The notes: generated by a model not told the origin, from the letters alone. Shown: positions 45,026 to 54,604, counted from the stretch's first letter. The stretch is 64,000 nt of DNA from Bacillota bacterium (GCA_011389985.1 JAABTH010000008.1:62001-126000); one strand, 5' to 3'. Program-made: numbers and translations.

Positions 45026-46628
45026 TTGTTTTCCCCTCCTGTTCTTGTATAATCGGTTTTACCCTGGTTAAATAGGGGTTATCTGCAAATCTCCCATCAT
45101 TCTGTTTCAGGCATTTAAAGGCATTCCGGTAACGGGCCAGCACATCAAGAGCGCTGTGTCCCCTTCCGGACGGTAACAAATCGCCAGCTAAACCGTGCAC
45201 ATATGCCCCTGCCCTGGCAGCATTGTCGGAAGGCATCCCCTGGGCAATAAACGAAGTGATCAAACCTGTTAGGAGATCTCCTGAACCTGCAGTAGCAAGC
45301 GAAACATTACCTGTTGGATTTATTGCAGCCCGACCTTCCGGGTTGGTAATAATGGTATTAAACCCTTTTAGTATAATATTACAATTCCAAAAGCTGGCGT
45401 TTTTAAGGGCTATTTCAAGTCTTCTGCTCTGTACCTGTTTCGCTGAAATACCGACAAGCCGGGCCATTTCACCGGGATGAGGAGTAAGTACGGGCATATG
45501 TCTTGCTGCTCTGAGAGTTTTCATATCGCTGCCAAGCGCTTTCAGCGCTCCGGCATCCAGCACCATTGGCAGCGGGCTTAACTGAATAATTTTATTTAAA
45601 AGTACGGCTGTTTCTTCACCTGTATCCAGCCCGGGTCCGATGGCCAGGGCATCACAGTTTTGTGCTTTATCAAGAATTATTTCTGCAGCCTGAAGGTCGA
45701 TGATCCCCGGTAAACTTTCCGGCAACTCTATCACAATTACTTCAACTAATTTTGCTTCAATTACGGGGCAAATACTTTTCGGGGCAGCCAGGTAGACTAA
45801 ACCGGAGCCCCCTTTCAGGGCAGATTCGGCAGTAAGTATTGCCGCTCCGGTCATTCCGGGTGAACCGGCCACAATCAGTACCCTTCCCAGGCTGCCTTTA
45901 TGCGCATCAATCGGTCGATCGGGAAAATAGCTTCGGATAACAGGAGGTGTAAGCAGTTCAACCGGCTCTTTTTCGAATAATTTTTCCGGAATATTGATAT
46001 CTCCGACAATTATTTCTCCCGCTTTGGCAGCACCGGGATGTAACATTAGTCCCAATTTTGGAGAAGCAAAAGTAACAGTCCAATCTGCTTTTACACTGTA
46101 TCCCAGTAGTTCACCCGTATCGGCATTTACTCCAGAGGGAATATCAACTGAGAGAACCGGCAGATCTGATTTATTTATGGCCTTAATTATCTCAGCTGTA
46201 ATGCCTGATACATCACGGTTAGCTCCTGTTCCCAACAGGGAATCTACAATAAGATCAGCCTTCTGTAGTTTTTCTTCAAACATTTCCAGGTCTGCCTGGG
46301 TTGTCAGGCGGGAAACGGGCAGGCCTGATTTCAAATAAAATTTTTCGTTTATGGCTGCATCGCCTCTGTAAGTTCCCGCTTTAACAGTACACCATAGCGA
46401 AACTTCAAACCCCGCCCGGATAAGCAGCCTGGCCGCAACTATACCGTCCCCACCATTATTTCCCGGACCGGCAATGATAACAATTCTTTGCATATTTTTT
46501 AATCGGCTCAATATAAACTCTGCTACCCTTATTCCTGCAGTTTCCATTAAAACCGCACCTGGAAATCCATACACTTCAACTGTACTCTTGTCTATCTTTT
46601 GCATTGATTCTGCGGTAATAACTTTCAA
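45018..46628 (-). CDS. nnr: Bifunctional NAD(P)H-hydrate epimerase / ADP-dependent dehydratase
   Basis: It repairs hydrated NADH/NADPH. The N-terminal YjeF epimerase (about 1-210) has [20 protein letters not shown] and [12 protein letters not shown]. The C-terminal YjeF/ribokinase-like dehydratase (about 225-500) has [45 protein letters not shown] and the active-site [16 protein letters not shown] 46628 after GGGGGAG gives 536 residues; the longer frame to 46715 has no ribosome site. Confidence 0.93.
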   Translation of the reverse strand: MKVITAESMQKIDKSTVEVYGFPGAVLMETAGIRVAEFILSRLKNMQRIVIIAGPGNNGGDGIVAARLLIRAGFEVSLWCTVKAGTYRGDAAINEKFYLKSGLPVSRLTTQADLEMFEEKLQKADLIVDSLLGTGANRDVSGITAEIIKAINKSDLPVLSVDIPSGVNADTGELLGYSVKADWTVTFASPKLGLMLHPGAAKAGEIIVGDINIPEKLFEKEPVELLTPPVIRSYFPDRPIDAHKGSLGRVLIVAGSPGMTGAAILTAESALKGGSGLVYLAAPKSICPVIEAKLVEVIVIELPESLPGIIDLQAAEIILDKAQNCDALAIGPGLDTGEETAVLLNKIIQLSPLPMVLDAGALKALGSDMKTLRAARHMPVLTPHPGEMARLVGISAKQVQSRRLEIALKNASFWNCNIILKGFNTIITNPEGRAAINPTGNVSLATAGSGDLLTGLITSFIAQGMPSDNAARAGAYVHGLAGDLLPSGRGHSALDVLARYRNAFKCLKQNDGRFADNPYLTRVKPIIQEQEGKTNA

Positions 46629-46812
46629 AGTATACTCCCCCTTTCCAACCTGACCAATCTGTTTTTTATTTCGACAAGGATCTAATTTACTCCTTTCTGT
46701 CAAAAATATCGGCACGAGCTAACAGATAATAAAAAAATTTAAAGGCTTGCTTTTTAACTGTATCGATGATAATATTTTAATGTTGTAGAGCACAGGAAGG
46801 AGGTTTAATACT

Positions 46813-47082
46813 TTGCCCAATATTAAATCAGCAGCTAAAAGAGCCAGACAAAATATAACCCGCGAAAAACGCAACCGGCGGATCAAGAGTATGTTGAAAA
46901 CATCAATTCGCCGATTTGAAGAGTCACTGGAAAGTGGTGACATGACCGAAGCAAGGGTCAAGCTTAACACAGCTGTCCGCCAGATTGACAAAGCTGCGGC
47001 TAAAGGGGTAGTTCATAAAAATAATGCTGCCCGAAAAAAATCACGTCTGAGCCGGATGTTAAATAAAAACGTAGCCATATAA
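46813..47082 (+). CDS. rpsT: Ribosomal protein S20
   Basis: An 89-residue basic protein matching bS20: PNIKSAAKRARQNITREKRN at the N-terminus and QIDKAAAKGVVHKNNAARKK with KSRLSRMLNK at the end. TTG start after GGAAGGAGG, as is common for rpsT. It is the only plus-strand gene in this area, with its own terminator. Confidence 0.97.
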   Translation: MPNIKSAAKRARQNITREKRNRRIKSMLKTSIRRFEESLESGDMTEARVKLNTAVRQIDKAAAKGVVHKNNAARKKSRLSRMLNKNVAI

Positions 47083-47131
47083 GGCTGCCTGCACTAGTAT
47101 AGTTTAAATTATTCCTGGTTAATAAAAATTT

Positions 47132-47169
47132 CGGCCTTTTTTTCGCACAAACGATAAAAGGCCGTTTTT
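47132..47169. terminator. Bidirectional terminator between rpsT and the transglutaminase gene
   Basis: CGGCCTTTT (47132-47140) pairs with AAAAGGCCG (47156-47164), with T runs on both strands. It serves two converging genes. Confidence 0.8.
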
Positions 47170-47171
47170 AG

Positions 47172-48242
47172 CTAATGGTATTCAAGAAATATACTTACAA
47201 AAATCAGCAAATCACCTTTTTGAACAATTCCCATTGAAACAGCTTGCCATCTATTATCCCCCAGAGGAACAGCCTGTTCGGCCACTATTTCTGCCAAGGT
47301 GTCTTCAACGCTTATAAGAGGATATAGCCACTTAACCAGAATATGCATACCTGCTGACCTGGCATTTATTGCCGGAGCCAGTTCGTTAAGTTCATCGCTA
47401 AGCTTATTAAAATCTACATTCTCACCCATACAAATTGCTTCGGCAGATATTTCAGCATGTTCAAGGGCTAAACCGGCAAGCCTTGAATCTTTTGCAAGCG
47501 GCTCGAGATTAATTCCTTTGCGGTAATTATTAAATTTTTTCAAAAGACTGGCTTCTAATTCGGGCAGATGAGTTGTCGGCTCCAGGGCAGTTATTTTTAA
47601 GAGATATTCTTCTTCGCGATCCTGTTTATAAGCAGGATCACTATGCAGCCTTTCCAGTTCTTCTGGCGTGGTTAAATATATGCTTCTCGGTTTTTGAATA
47701 TAAGCCGACTTGTCTTCAATTATAAATCCTGCTCCCCATGTTGTATCGACGGCATAAACTATTCCGTCAGCAACAACTTCATTCCATGCGTGTAGCTCAT
47801 ATTCACCTTCTCTTACAGCTACTTCGCCTCTTTCGTAGGTAGCTTCAATGCCGACTGCCTGCAAAAGCTCTTTTGTTAATAAAGCATAATCATGGCATAC
47901 CCCGCTGCTATTTGCAAGAGCATAAGCTGCACCCGAGTCATAGGCCGAGAGATTGGCCGCCTTATCAAGATCATATGTTATATTGTCCGTTACCCAATCA
48001 TATATGACAGATAACTTGTCATAATCATTATCTAATCCTGCAGTTAAGCGGGCACTAAGCTTAGCTACCGATTCGTCAACAGGTGGCGTATAATTATTTT
48101 TAACAACGGCGCCTGGCCTGCGAAGGGAAAGCGAACCAAAATTAATGATACCCTCCTCTTCACTGTTGAAAACCAGAGTGGTAAAAATAAGCAGTAAAAC
48201 CAGAGTTGTCAAAGCTAACATAGCAATTACTAAGCGCTTCAC
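47172..48242 (-). CDS. Secreted transglutaminase-like protein with C-terminal CAP domain
   Basis: A 356-residue protein with a signal or anchor segment at residues 2-26. A transglutaminase core (about 60-200) shows the Cys in NSSGVCHDYALLTKELL, the His in ELHAWNEVV and the Asp in AVDTTWG. A C-terminal CAP/SCP-like domain (about 235-356) is suggested by LLKKFNNYRKGINLEPLAKDSR and ALEHAEIS. It probably acts at the cell surface as a protease-like or cross-linking protein; substrate unknown. It lies 14 nt after the upstream gene. Confidence 0.78.
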   Translation of the reverse strand: MKRLVIAMLALTTLVLLLIFTTLVFNSEEEGIINFGSLSLRRPGAVVKNNYTPPVDESVAKLSARLTAGLDNDYDKLSVIYDWVTDNITYDLDKAANLSAYDSGAAYALANSSGVCHDYALLTKELLQAVGIEATYERGEVAVREGEYELHAWNEVVADGIVYAVDTTWGAGFIIEDKSAYIQKPRSIYLTTPEELERLHSDPAYKQDREEEYLLKITALEPTTHLPELEASLLKKFNNYRKGINLEPLAKDSRLAGLALEHAEISAEAICMGENVDFNKLSDELNELAPAINARSAGMHILVKWLYPLISVEDTLAEIVAEQAVPLGDNRWQAVSMGIVQKGDLLIFVSIFLEYH

Positions 48243-48256
48243 AAATAAAACCTGCC

Positions 48257-48790
48257 TTATGAATTTTTTCTGATGATCGGCACATTATTGTCCAGCAGCA
48301 TTTCTGCCAGCCATACTGCCCCTCTGGCCACAACCTCAGGGCACTTATCGCTATGACCACCGGCTTCTTCATAAGCAACATATTCATCATTTTCCAGAAA
48401 GTGATATGCGTTTCCAAATAAGTGCATCTGAACCTGCCGGCAGGTATCTCCCCCGTATTTTTGATGAAAATGATCCCAATAGATACGTACAAGTGGACCC
48501 GGACGACGCAGCATACCAATATCAGAATAATCTTCCCTGGATCTGCCGAAAAAATAGCTGAGAATCATAATACCGCCTGTTAAAGCCCCACATGGGCCTT
48601 CGATGGTGGAAGCAAAACCGCCGGAAAAAGAAGTGGAAGCTTTAAAAAGTGCGCTGTTCACCGGGAAAAAGTCCTGAATTGAAGCAACAAGACACTGGGC
48701 GCAACCGTAATAGCGCTGTTCGAGCTCAAAGGCACGCTGATAAATATCCTCAAGTAACTGCTGCCTGTCAATCCCCGGTTTAATGTTCAT
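48257..48790 (-). CDS. C_GCAxxG_C_C family redox protein
   Basis: A protein of this putative redox-active family: YYGCAQCLVASIQDFF near residue 30, the STSFSGGFASTIEGPCGALTGG motif and late cysteines (DTCRQVQMH). Conserved cysteines and Gly-rich helices suggest disulfide or metal chemistry; the function is unproven. ATG 48790 is chosen because AAGGAG lies 8 nt upstream; the frame to 48799 overlaps the ribosome site. Confidence 0.78.
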   Translation of the reverse strand: MNIKPGIDRQQLLEDIYQRAFELEQRYYGCAQCLVASIQDFFPVNSALFKASTSFSGGFASTIEGPCGALTGGIMILSYFFGRSREDYSDIGMLRRPGPLVRIYWDHFHQKYGGDTCRQVQMHLFGNAYHFLENDEYVAYEEAGGHSDKCPEVVARGAVWLAEMLLDNNVPIIRKNS

Positions 48791-48867
48791 CACTGTCACT
48801 CCTTTTCAGATTTTTTATGAAAGATATGTTAAATAAAGCAGGTTATAATTTTACCAATATGTTTTAT

Positions 48868-49965
48868 TTAAATAGTACTGCTTTTTGTAGAGGTTTGCAA
48901 GCAATCAATTCGGCTCAAGAGCAGAGATAAGGCATGTTCCGGTTCGAGACGACCGGTTTTGATCTGCAGATCGGTTTTCTGCAAAATAATTAAAGCCTCC
49001 TCCAGAGTTCCCCTGTCATATAATGCTGCCTGCTCACGAAGTTTACGAGCTACAAATGGCTGCACAGCCAAAGTGGAAGCAAATTGTGCCGGCGGCAAAC
49101 CTTCATCCATAAAACATCTGGCATTTAATAGTAAACGATAGTGCCGGACCAGCATAAAAAATATAAGCAGCGGCTTTTCACGCCGGCTTAACAGTAGTTG
49201 TAACAGATTATCGGCCTTGAATAAATTTCTTTCCGCCAATGCATCGGCCAGTTTAAAAACATCAGCCATTAAATCCCCGGAAAAAAGAAGATCAACAACT
49301 TCACTGCTAATAAAATTTTCTTTATCTCCAATATAGGCGCTATACTTTTCCAGCTCTGTCGAAAGGTAATGCAGGTTATGATCTCCTGCCATCAAAAGTC
49401 TTTCCACAGCAGTTCTTTCTATTTTTTTCCCAAGTCTTTCTGCTCTTTTCCTAATCCAATCTGCCAGAGCCTCACCTTTAAGGGGGCTGCATTCCACAAC
49501 GACAGCTTTTCTGTCTATAACCTTGAAGATTTTTTTGCGTCGATCTACGCGTGTGGCCAGCAAAACAAGGATTGAAGATGGTTCGCGGCCTTTATTATGG
49601 ACAGTCAGGTATTTATCAAGCAGTTCAGCTGCTTCTTTTTCCTTGACAACCGTGCTGTCATCACTGCCTTTAGCATCAGTTCCATCTGCTTTTCGTGAAA
49701 CATTAAGAAAGGGAACTTCATCGATTACCAGCAAACGGCGTTTACTAAAAAGTCCATCTTCATCAAGGCGTTCAAAGATTTCTTCGAAATCAAGTAATTG
49801 TCCGTCAAGTTTTTCAAATCCAAAGTCATAATCAAAACCCAGGTAAGCCTGTCCAATATGTTTTATCAGTTCTTCCTGTAGATATTTTTCTTCGCCAAAA
49901 AAAAAGTATACCGGAGAAATATTTCCTTCAGTAACTTCTTTAAAAAGCGCCTGGTAACTTAACAT
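48868..49965 (-). CDS. holA: DNA polymerase III delta subunit
   Basis: A 365-residue clamp-loader subunit. It opens YQALFKEVTEGNISPVYFFFGEE, followed by LLVIDEVPFLN, AERLGKKIERTAVERLL and LYLSTELEKYSAY-type core residues, then the C-terminal MLVRHYRLLLNA. It lies just upstream of the rpsT region, a frequent pairing (holA-rpsT), though here two genes separate them. It is 1 nt downstream of trkH. Confidence 0.93.
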   Translation of the reverse strand: MLSYQALFKEVTEGNISPVYFFFGEEKYLQEELIKHIGQAYLGFDYDFGFEKLDGQLLDFEEIFERLDEDGLFSKRRLLVIDEVPFLNVSRKADGTDAKGSDDSTVVKEKEAAELLDKYLTVHNKGREPSSILVLLATRVDRRKKIFKVIDRKAVVVECSPLKGEALADWIRKRAERLGKKIERTAVERLLMAGDHNLHYLSTELEKYSAYIGDKENFISSEVVDLLFSGDLMADVFKLADALAERNLFKADNLLQLLLSRREKPLLIFFMLVRHYRLLLNARCFMDEGLPPAQFASTLAVQPFVARKLREQAALYDRGTLEEALIILQKTDLQIKTGRLEPEHALSLLLSRIDCLQTSTKSSTI

Positions 49966-49966
49966 C

Positions 49967-51442
49967 TTACATAGTCCCCTTAAGCAACCGGCTCCAGATC
50001 CGCCTTGATTCCGGTAAGAAAATTACTAAAACAGTAAAAATTTCAAGGCGCCCGACAATCATCATTACCGCCAAAAGCAGCCGGCCCACAGATGGTATAA
50101 CCTGGTAAGTGTGGGTTGGGCCGACCCCGGCCAAACCAGGTCCTACATTACCAATTGTCGCTGCTACTGCAGAAAATGAAGTGGTACCGTCAACACCCAT
50201 TATCGTTAATAAAAGGGCCGCTGCTGCAGTTAACAAGAAATAGATAATACCGAACCCCATTACCGGTCTTAACACTTCTTCTCCTATATGCTGTTTACCC
50301 ATCTTTACTGAAGAAATTGCCGATGGGTGCACCATACGGTAAAGCTCTCTGAAAGAATACTTAATCATGAGCATCCAGCGAGCCTGTTTTATCGAGCCGC
50401 CGGTTGAACCTCCACAGGCACCCAAAAACATCAATAACAATAATAACATGCGAGAAAAATGAGGCCATACATCATAATTTGCGGTTGCATATCCTGTAGT
50501 AGTAGTGATTGATACTACTTGGAAGGCGCTTAACCTTAAAGCAAGGAAAAAATTCCCTTCATACATTTGAAGAGTATTAAATGTAACAAACGTAATCGCA
50601 GCCAAGATTACAGCAAAGTAAAAACGTAGTTCCGGGTTTTTAAATATCTTAAAATCACCACGAAAAAACCTGAAATAAAGAGCAAAATTTATGCCGGCAA
50701 AGAACATAAAAAATATAATAACTACTTCTGCCATTGGATTGTTGAAAGCAGCCACACTGGCATTATATGTGGAAAATCCGCCAGTAGGCATAGTAGTAAG
50801 GGCGTGAGTGAGAGAGTCATATAAGCCAAGCCCGCATAACATTAATAAAAAAGTTTGAGCAACAGTAAAAGAAACATAAATAATCCATAAACGCCGAGCG
50901 GTTTCAACAACCCTTGGAACAACCCTCTCTGCAACCGGGCCGGGAATTTCAGCTTTAAACATGGTCATACTGCGAAAGCCAAATTTAGGCAGTATAGCCA
51001 GAAACAAAACAATTATCCCCATACCACCTAACCACTGAGTAAAAGCCCGCCATAACAGCATCCCTCTGGGTAAAACCTCCACATCGGAAATCAAGGTGGC
51101 ACCAGTGGTTGTTATTCCTGATACAGCTTCAAAAAAAGCGTCAATAAAACTACCTTCGAACAAACCGAAAAAATAGTAAGGAAGAGCGGCAAAAACACCG
51201 GCAATAAACCAGGCCAGCGTAACAAGGGTAAAATTTTCAACTATACTGAGCTCTTTTCCGCGAGAAGGCGTAAAATACCAGAACAAGAACAACCCGATCC
51301 CAGCGGTAATCAGTATTGCTTTAACAAAGGCAATGCTATCAGACCCCTGATCAGCCACAGATAGCAAAGCAGATAATAACATAGTCAAGGCCAGAAATAG
51401 GAGCATTATGCCCATAAGATAAAAAATGCGAAAACGGCGCAA
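49967..51442 (-). CDS. trkH: Trk potassium uptake membrane subunit
   Basis: A 491-residue TrkH/KtrB-type channel with about ten helices and four pore loops. Selectivity-filter-like segments include VSGITTTGATL, TTMPTGGFSTYN, TTTGYATANY and ATIGNVGPGL. GACGGSTGGSIKQARWM is the typical cytoplasmic loop. It imports K+ with the cytosolic TrkA regulator. TTG start after GGGAGG. It follows trkA by 50 nt and falls under the same leader. Confidence 0.94.
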   Translation of the reverse strand: MRRFRIFYLMGIMLLFLALTMLLSALLSVADQGSDSIAFVKAILITAGIGLFLFWYFTPSRGKELSIVENFTLVTLAWFIAGVFAALPYYFFGLFEGSFIDAFFEAVSGITTTGATLISDVEVLPRGMLLWRAFTQWLGGMGIIVLFLAILPKFGFRSMTMFKAEIPGPVAERVVPRVVETARRLWIIYVSFTVAQTFLLMLCGLGLYDSLTHALTTMPTGGFSTYNASVAAFNNPMAEVVIIFFMFFAGINFALYFRFFRGDFKIFKNPELRFYFAVILAAITFVTFNTLQMYEGNFFLALRLSAFQVVSITTTTGYATANYDVWPHFSRMLLLLLMFLGACGGSTGGSIKQARWMLMIKYSFRELYRMVHPSAISSVKMGKQHIGEEVLRPVMGFGIIYFLLTAAAALLLTIMGVDGTTSFSAVAATIGNVGPGLAGVGPTHTYQVIPSVGRLLLAVMMIVGRLEIFTVLVIFLPESRRIWSRLLKGTM

Positions 51443-51492
51443 AACAAACCTCCCAAGTGGGCAAGAAAAATTTAGTTACTGATTAAAGTTTA

Positions 51493-52896
51493 CTATTCTT
51501 CAATCTGAATTAATTTATTACGTATAAATTCTCTTCCTTCAACACCACCATTCATGGCAAAGTATCGATCCAGCTTGGCGCTTACTTTCGGAACAGCAAA
51601 GACAACCAAGTGATCTCCTGGTAATAACTCAGTTTTGCCATTCGGAACTATAACTTGATCCCTGCGGACAATTGAACCGATCAGCATTCCATGAGGCAAA
51701 TGGGCTTCTGCAATTGTTTTCCCCACTACTTTTGCCGTCTCTGGAAGGACAATCTCAAAAACCTCAGCCTTCTCATCCTGTAGTATTGAAAGCGCAATTA
51801 CATCTTCTCGTCTTGTCAGACGATTAATCTGGGCAGCCGCCATCAGCCGGGGGTTGATCAGACTATCAATTCCAAGAGTATTATACACTGGAACATACTG
51901 TGGTTTCATCACTTCACAAATAATTTTTTTAACGCCAAACTGTTTGGCCAGTAAAGCGCCAACAATATTGCTGCGATCATCACCTGTGGCAGCAACGACC
52001 GCATCAGCCTGATCAGTATCTTCTTCCCTCAGCATGGCTATTTCGTTAGTATCTCCCTGTAAAACAAGTGTTTTCTTCAGATCCCGACATAACCCCTCGC
52101 ATCGCGATTCATCTTTTTCGATCAGTTTTACATTAAAAGGTTGTTTGCTATCTTCTAACAATTTAGCTAACTGGTAGGCGATCATACCGCCCCCAAGTAT
52201 TGTAACCTGATGAACCCTGGTTTTTTCATGATGAAGCAGGGAACTGATGTCCTTAAGAGTACGGGTATCACCCAACAGATATATTTTGTTGCCCGGTTTT
52301 ATAACGTCACGCCCACCGGGTATGACAAACTTTCCGTCAGGATTACTTATACCGACTACTATACAATCAGGACCAAGTGGTAATTTAGAAAGAGGCACTC
52401 CGATTATATCAGCCTCAGATCCTACGGTTACCCCCAGCATCATTACTTTACCCTGGTTAAAATATTCAATTTCACTCGCCTCGGGGAAATGGAGCATCTT
52501 TGATATTTCCATTGCAGCGACACGTTCCGGGTTAATAATTATATCAATACCAAGTTGCTTTGGCGTCAATACAGAAGACTGATTAGCGTAACCCGAATTA
52601 CGAATTCGGCATACAGTGATCGGAACAGAATACTGCTTGGCAAGCATACAAGCAATAATATTAACTTCATCAACCTGGGTTACTGCAATAAGCATATCAG
52701 CTGTTTTAATTCCGGCTTTCTCTAAAACAGCAGCATTAGCCCCATTATCTTCAATTACCATAACATCAAGCGATTCTCTATATCTTCTCGCTTTTATTTC
52801 ACTTTTTTCTATAACCACTACATCCTGATGCTTTTCCGACAGGTTACGAGCTACTTCATAACCAACTCCGCCCCCGCCTACAACTATTATATGCAC
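51493..52896 (-). CDS. trkA: Trk potassium uptake regulator
   Basis: A 467-residue protein with two RCK units: nucleotide-binding GGGGVGYEVARNLSEK at residues 6-21 and VTILGGGMIAYQLAKLLE near 232, each followed by a TrkA_C domain. It gates TrkH by binding NAD(H)/ATP/ADP. GTG start 8 nt after GGAAGG. The start lies only 25 nt past a terminator-like hairpin in its leader, implying control by premature termination. Confidence 0.95.
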   Translation of the reverse strand: MHIIVVGGGGVGYEVARNLSEKHQDVVVIEKSEIKARRYRESLDVMVIEDNGANAAVLEKAGIKTADMLIAVTQVDEVNIIACMLAKQYSVPITVCRIRNSGYANQSSVLTPKQLGIDIIINPERVAAMEISKMLHFPEASEIEYFNQGKVMMLGVTVGSEADIIGVPLSKLPLGPDCIVVGISNPDGKFVIPGGRDVIKPGNKIYLLGDTRTLKDISSLLHHEKTRVHQVTILGGGMIAYQLAKLLEDSKQPFNVKLIEKDESRCEGLCRDLKKTLVLQGDTNEIAMLREEDTDQADAVVAATGDDRSNIVGALLAKQFGVKKIICEVMKPQYVPVYNTLGIDSLINPRLMAAAQINRLTRREDVIALSILQDEKAEVFEIVLPETAKVVGKTIAEAHLPHGMLIGSIVRRDQVIVPNGKTELLPGDHLVVFAVPKVSAKLDRYFAMNGGVEGREFIRNKLIQIEE

Positions 52897-52921
52897 AAAT
52901 AAGACCTTCCTTTCTGCAGCT

Positions 52922-52950
52922 AAAAAAAGAGACAGCGGCTACGCTGCCTC
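52922..52950 (-). terminator. Attenuator terminator just upstream of trkA
   Basis: On the minus strand GAGGCAGCG (52950-52942) pairs with CGCTGTCTC (52937-52929) around TAGC, followed by seven U. Its 5' arm can instead pair with the 3' side of the upstream aptamer-like element. An ordinary terminator for the FAH gene is less likely, because a promoter lies between them. Confidence 0.82.
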
Positions 52951-52980
52951 ATCAGGGAGAAAAATTTAAAAAATATATAC

Positions 52981-53070
52981 CTGACCGGCAGCCCTTAAGT
53001 TCTTTTTTAAAAAAACGAGAACCCGGGGCTAGCGGCTCTGCTTAAAAGCAGGTATGCCTTTGCGGTCCAG
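52981..53070 (-). promoter_or_regulatory. Candidate riboswitch aptamer of the trkAH leader
   Basis: A roughly 90-nt three-way junction. P1: CUGGACC (53070-53064) with GGUCAG (52986-52981), one bulged G. P2: CUGCU/AGCAG (53051-53038). P3: AGCCC (53030-53026) with GGGCU (52994-52990), extended by GUUCU/AGAAC. An antiterminator is possible: GCUGCC (52992-52987) with GGCAGC (52948-52943), plus nested UCAGG (52984-52980) with CCUGA (52956-52952). That pairing breaks P1 and the terminator together. It resembles GEMM-I in layout but lacks its GNRA loop and core string. The ligand is unknown. Confidence 0.65.
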
Positions 53071-53082
53071 TTAACTTTCTTA

Positions 53083-53111
53083 ATTATAAACGATCATAGT
53101 GGTGATGACAA
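53083..53111 (-). promoter_or_regulatory. Promoter of trkA-trkH
   Basis: On the minus strand TTGTCA (53111-53106), a 17-bp spacer and TATAAT (53088-53083). Transcription should start near 53076, a few nt before the aptamer-like element. Confidence 0.75.
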
Positions 53112-53168
53112 CACTATTTTATCGAAATACCAGACATATCTTCTAAAATGGTTTTATTAATGAATAGT

Positions 53169-53945
53169 TTAATCCAATTTTTTAATATAGTTGGTAAGTG
53201 AACCGATCTTTTCGATTACAACAACGAACTTATCCCCGGGAGAAAGCGGACCCACACCTGCCGGAGTACCTGTGATAATAACATCTCCCGGCAGTAATGT
53301 CATGCAACCTGATACAAACTCAATTATTTCAGCCACGGTAAACACATGATCACCGGTCGAAGTTTCCTGAACTAATTTGCCGTTAAGATAACCTTTAAGC
53401 TGAAGAGCTTCTGGATCTTTAATATCAGTTTCAATGACCGGCCCCAGCGGGCAGAATGTATCGAAGCTTTTGGCGTATGTCCACTGCCCGTTGGCAGGCT
53501 GCTTATCCCTGGCAGTCACATCATTGGCGCAGGTGTAACCGAAAACATAATTAAGCGCTTCTTCCCGGTTAACCCGATAAGTATTTCGACCTATAACCAC
53601 ACCCAACTCTGCTTCATAATCTACGCGACTACTCTGTAACGGATATAATACAGAATCCTCAGGTCCAATTACCGAGGTTGAGGGTTTCAAGAAAATGATC
53701 GGTTTTTTTGGTAAATCATGTTTCATTTCTTCAGCGTGTCTGCGGTAATTCAAACCAAGGCAGATTATTTTTGAAGGTTGGCACGGCGCCAATAATCTGA
53801 CCATGGACAGATCATAAATTTGTCCTGTTTCGGTCAACGGAAAACCACACCAGTCAGTTCCGGGACTATTTACCTCCCTGATTTGATTTTCTTCTAATAT
53901 ACCAAAACTTATTTTTTGATCAGCAATAAATCTGGCCAGTTTCAA
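53169..53945 (-). CDS. Fumarylacetoacetate hydrolase family protein
   Basis: A 258-residue FAH-fold protein. It has the metal-binding and active-site motifs ICLGLNYRRHAEEM, DYEAELGVVIGRNTY, GYTCANDVTARDKQ, KSFDTFCPLGPVI and LLPGDVIITGTPAGVGP. Members are acylpyruvases, 2-hydroxyhepta-2,4-diene-dioate isomerases or oxaloacetate tautomerases; which one applies cannot be told. TTG start after AAAGGGG. Its transcript probably runs towards trkA, where a separate promoter begins. Confidence 0.9.
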   Translation of the reverse strand: MKLARFIADQKISFGILEENQIREVNSPGTDWCGFPLTETGQIYDLSMVRLLAPCQPSKIICLGLNYRRHAEEMKHDLPKKPIIFLKPSTSVIGPEDSVLYPLQSSRVDYEAELGVVIGRNTYRVNREEALNYVFGYTCANDVTARDKQPANGQWTYAKSFDTFCPLGPVIETDIKDPEALQLKGYLNGKLVQETSTGDHVFTVAEIIEFVSGCMTLLPGDVIITGTPAGVGPLSPGDKFVVVIEKIGSLTNYIKKLD

Positions 53946-53991
53946 ATTGAAAACCCCTTTGCAATACTTAATCAGACAAATTCTGTTTACG

Positions 53992-54024
53992 ACAGGAATC
54001 CGGTAGCTAAGTTTAGGTTCCTGT
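53992..54024 (-). terminator. Weak hairpin after the rubrerythrin gene
   Basis: ACAGGAA (53992-53998) and TTCCTGT (54018-54024) form a 7-bp stem with a 19-nt loop just past the rubrerythrin stop. There is no strong U tract, so termination is uncertain. Confidence 0.35.
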
Positions 54025-54031
54025 CAGTGTT

Positions 54032-54604
54032 TTACCAATTCTCACATATAACTTCAAAGTGAGCCTGGGGATGATCGCAGGAAGGACATTCTTCAGGAGC
54101 TTCAACACCTTCATGCACATAGCCACAGTTACGGCAAAACCATTTTACCGTTTTATCTTTTTTAAATACTGTTTTTTGTTCAATGTTAGCTTTTAGCCCG
54201 AGATAACGCTTTTCATGCTGTTTTTCAGCAATTGCAATAGCTTCAAACAAATCTGCAATTTCGTCAAAACCTTCCTCCCGGGCAGTTTTGGCAAAACCGG
54301 GATACATGTCTGTCCACTCATAGTTTTCGCCGCCCGCTGCTTCTTTCAAATTATCTATAGTAGTTCCGATAATACCGGCAGGGAAGGAAGCGTTGATTTC
54401 TAATTCCCCTCCCTCAAGAAGTTTAAACAACCTCTTCGCATGCTCTTTTTCCTGATTTGCAGTCTCTTCAAATATAGCTGAAATCTGCACGTAACCTTCT
54501 TTTTTTGCGGCGCTGGCAAAATAGGTATAACGATTACGGGCCTGTGATTCGCCGGCAAAAGCAGTAAGGATATTTTTTTCAGTTTTTGTTCCTTTTAAGC
54601 TCAT
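54032..54604 (-). CDS. rbr: Rubrerythrin
   Basis: A 190-residue peroxide-scavenging protein of anaerobes. The ferritin-like diiron domain has [35 protein letters not shown] and [12 protein letters not shown] (Glu/His ligands). The C-terminal rubredoxin-like Fe(Cys)4 site is [12 protein letters not shown] with [18 protein letters not shown] 54604 follows AGGAGG; the longer frame to 54658 is excluded by the ribosome site. A Fur/PerR-like palindrome lies in its promoter region. Confidence 0.96.
   Translation of the reverse strand: MSLKGTKTEKNILTAFAGESQARNRYTYFASAAKKEGYVQISAIFEETANQEKEHAKRLFKLLEGGELEINASFPAGIIGTTIDNLKEAAGGENYEWTDMYPGFAKTAREEGFDEIADLFEAIAIAEKQHEKRYLGLKANIEQKTVFKKDKTVKWFCRNCGYVHEGVEAPEECPSCDHPQAHFEVICENW

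Noticed and set aside
46719-46991. 90-codon minus-strand frame
   Set aside because: Antisense to rpsT, a certain gene; composition reflects the complementary strand.
52981-53070. Calling the trk leader a c-di-GMP (GEMM-I) or c-di-AMP (ydaO) riboswitch
   Set aside because: Partial strings fit each class but key conserved elements are missing, so it is listed as unassigned.
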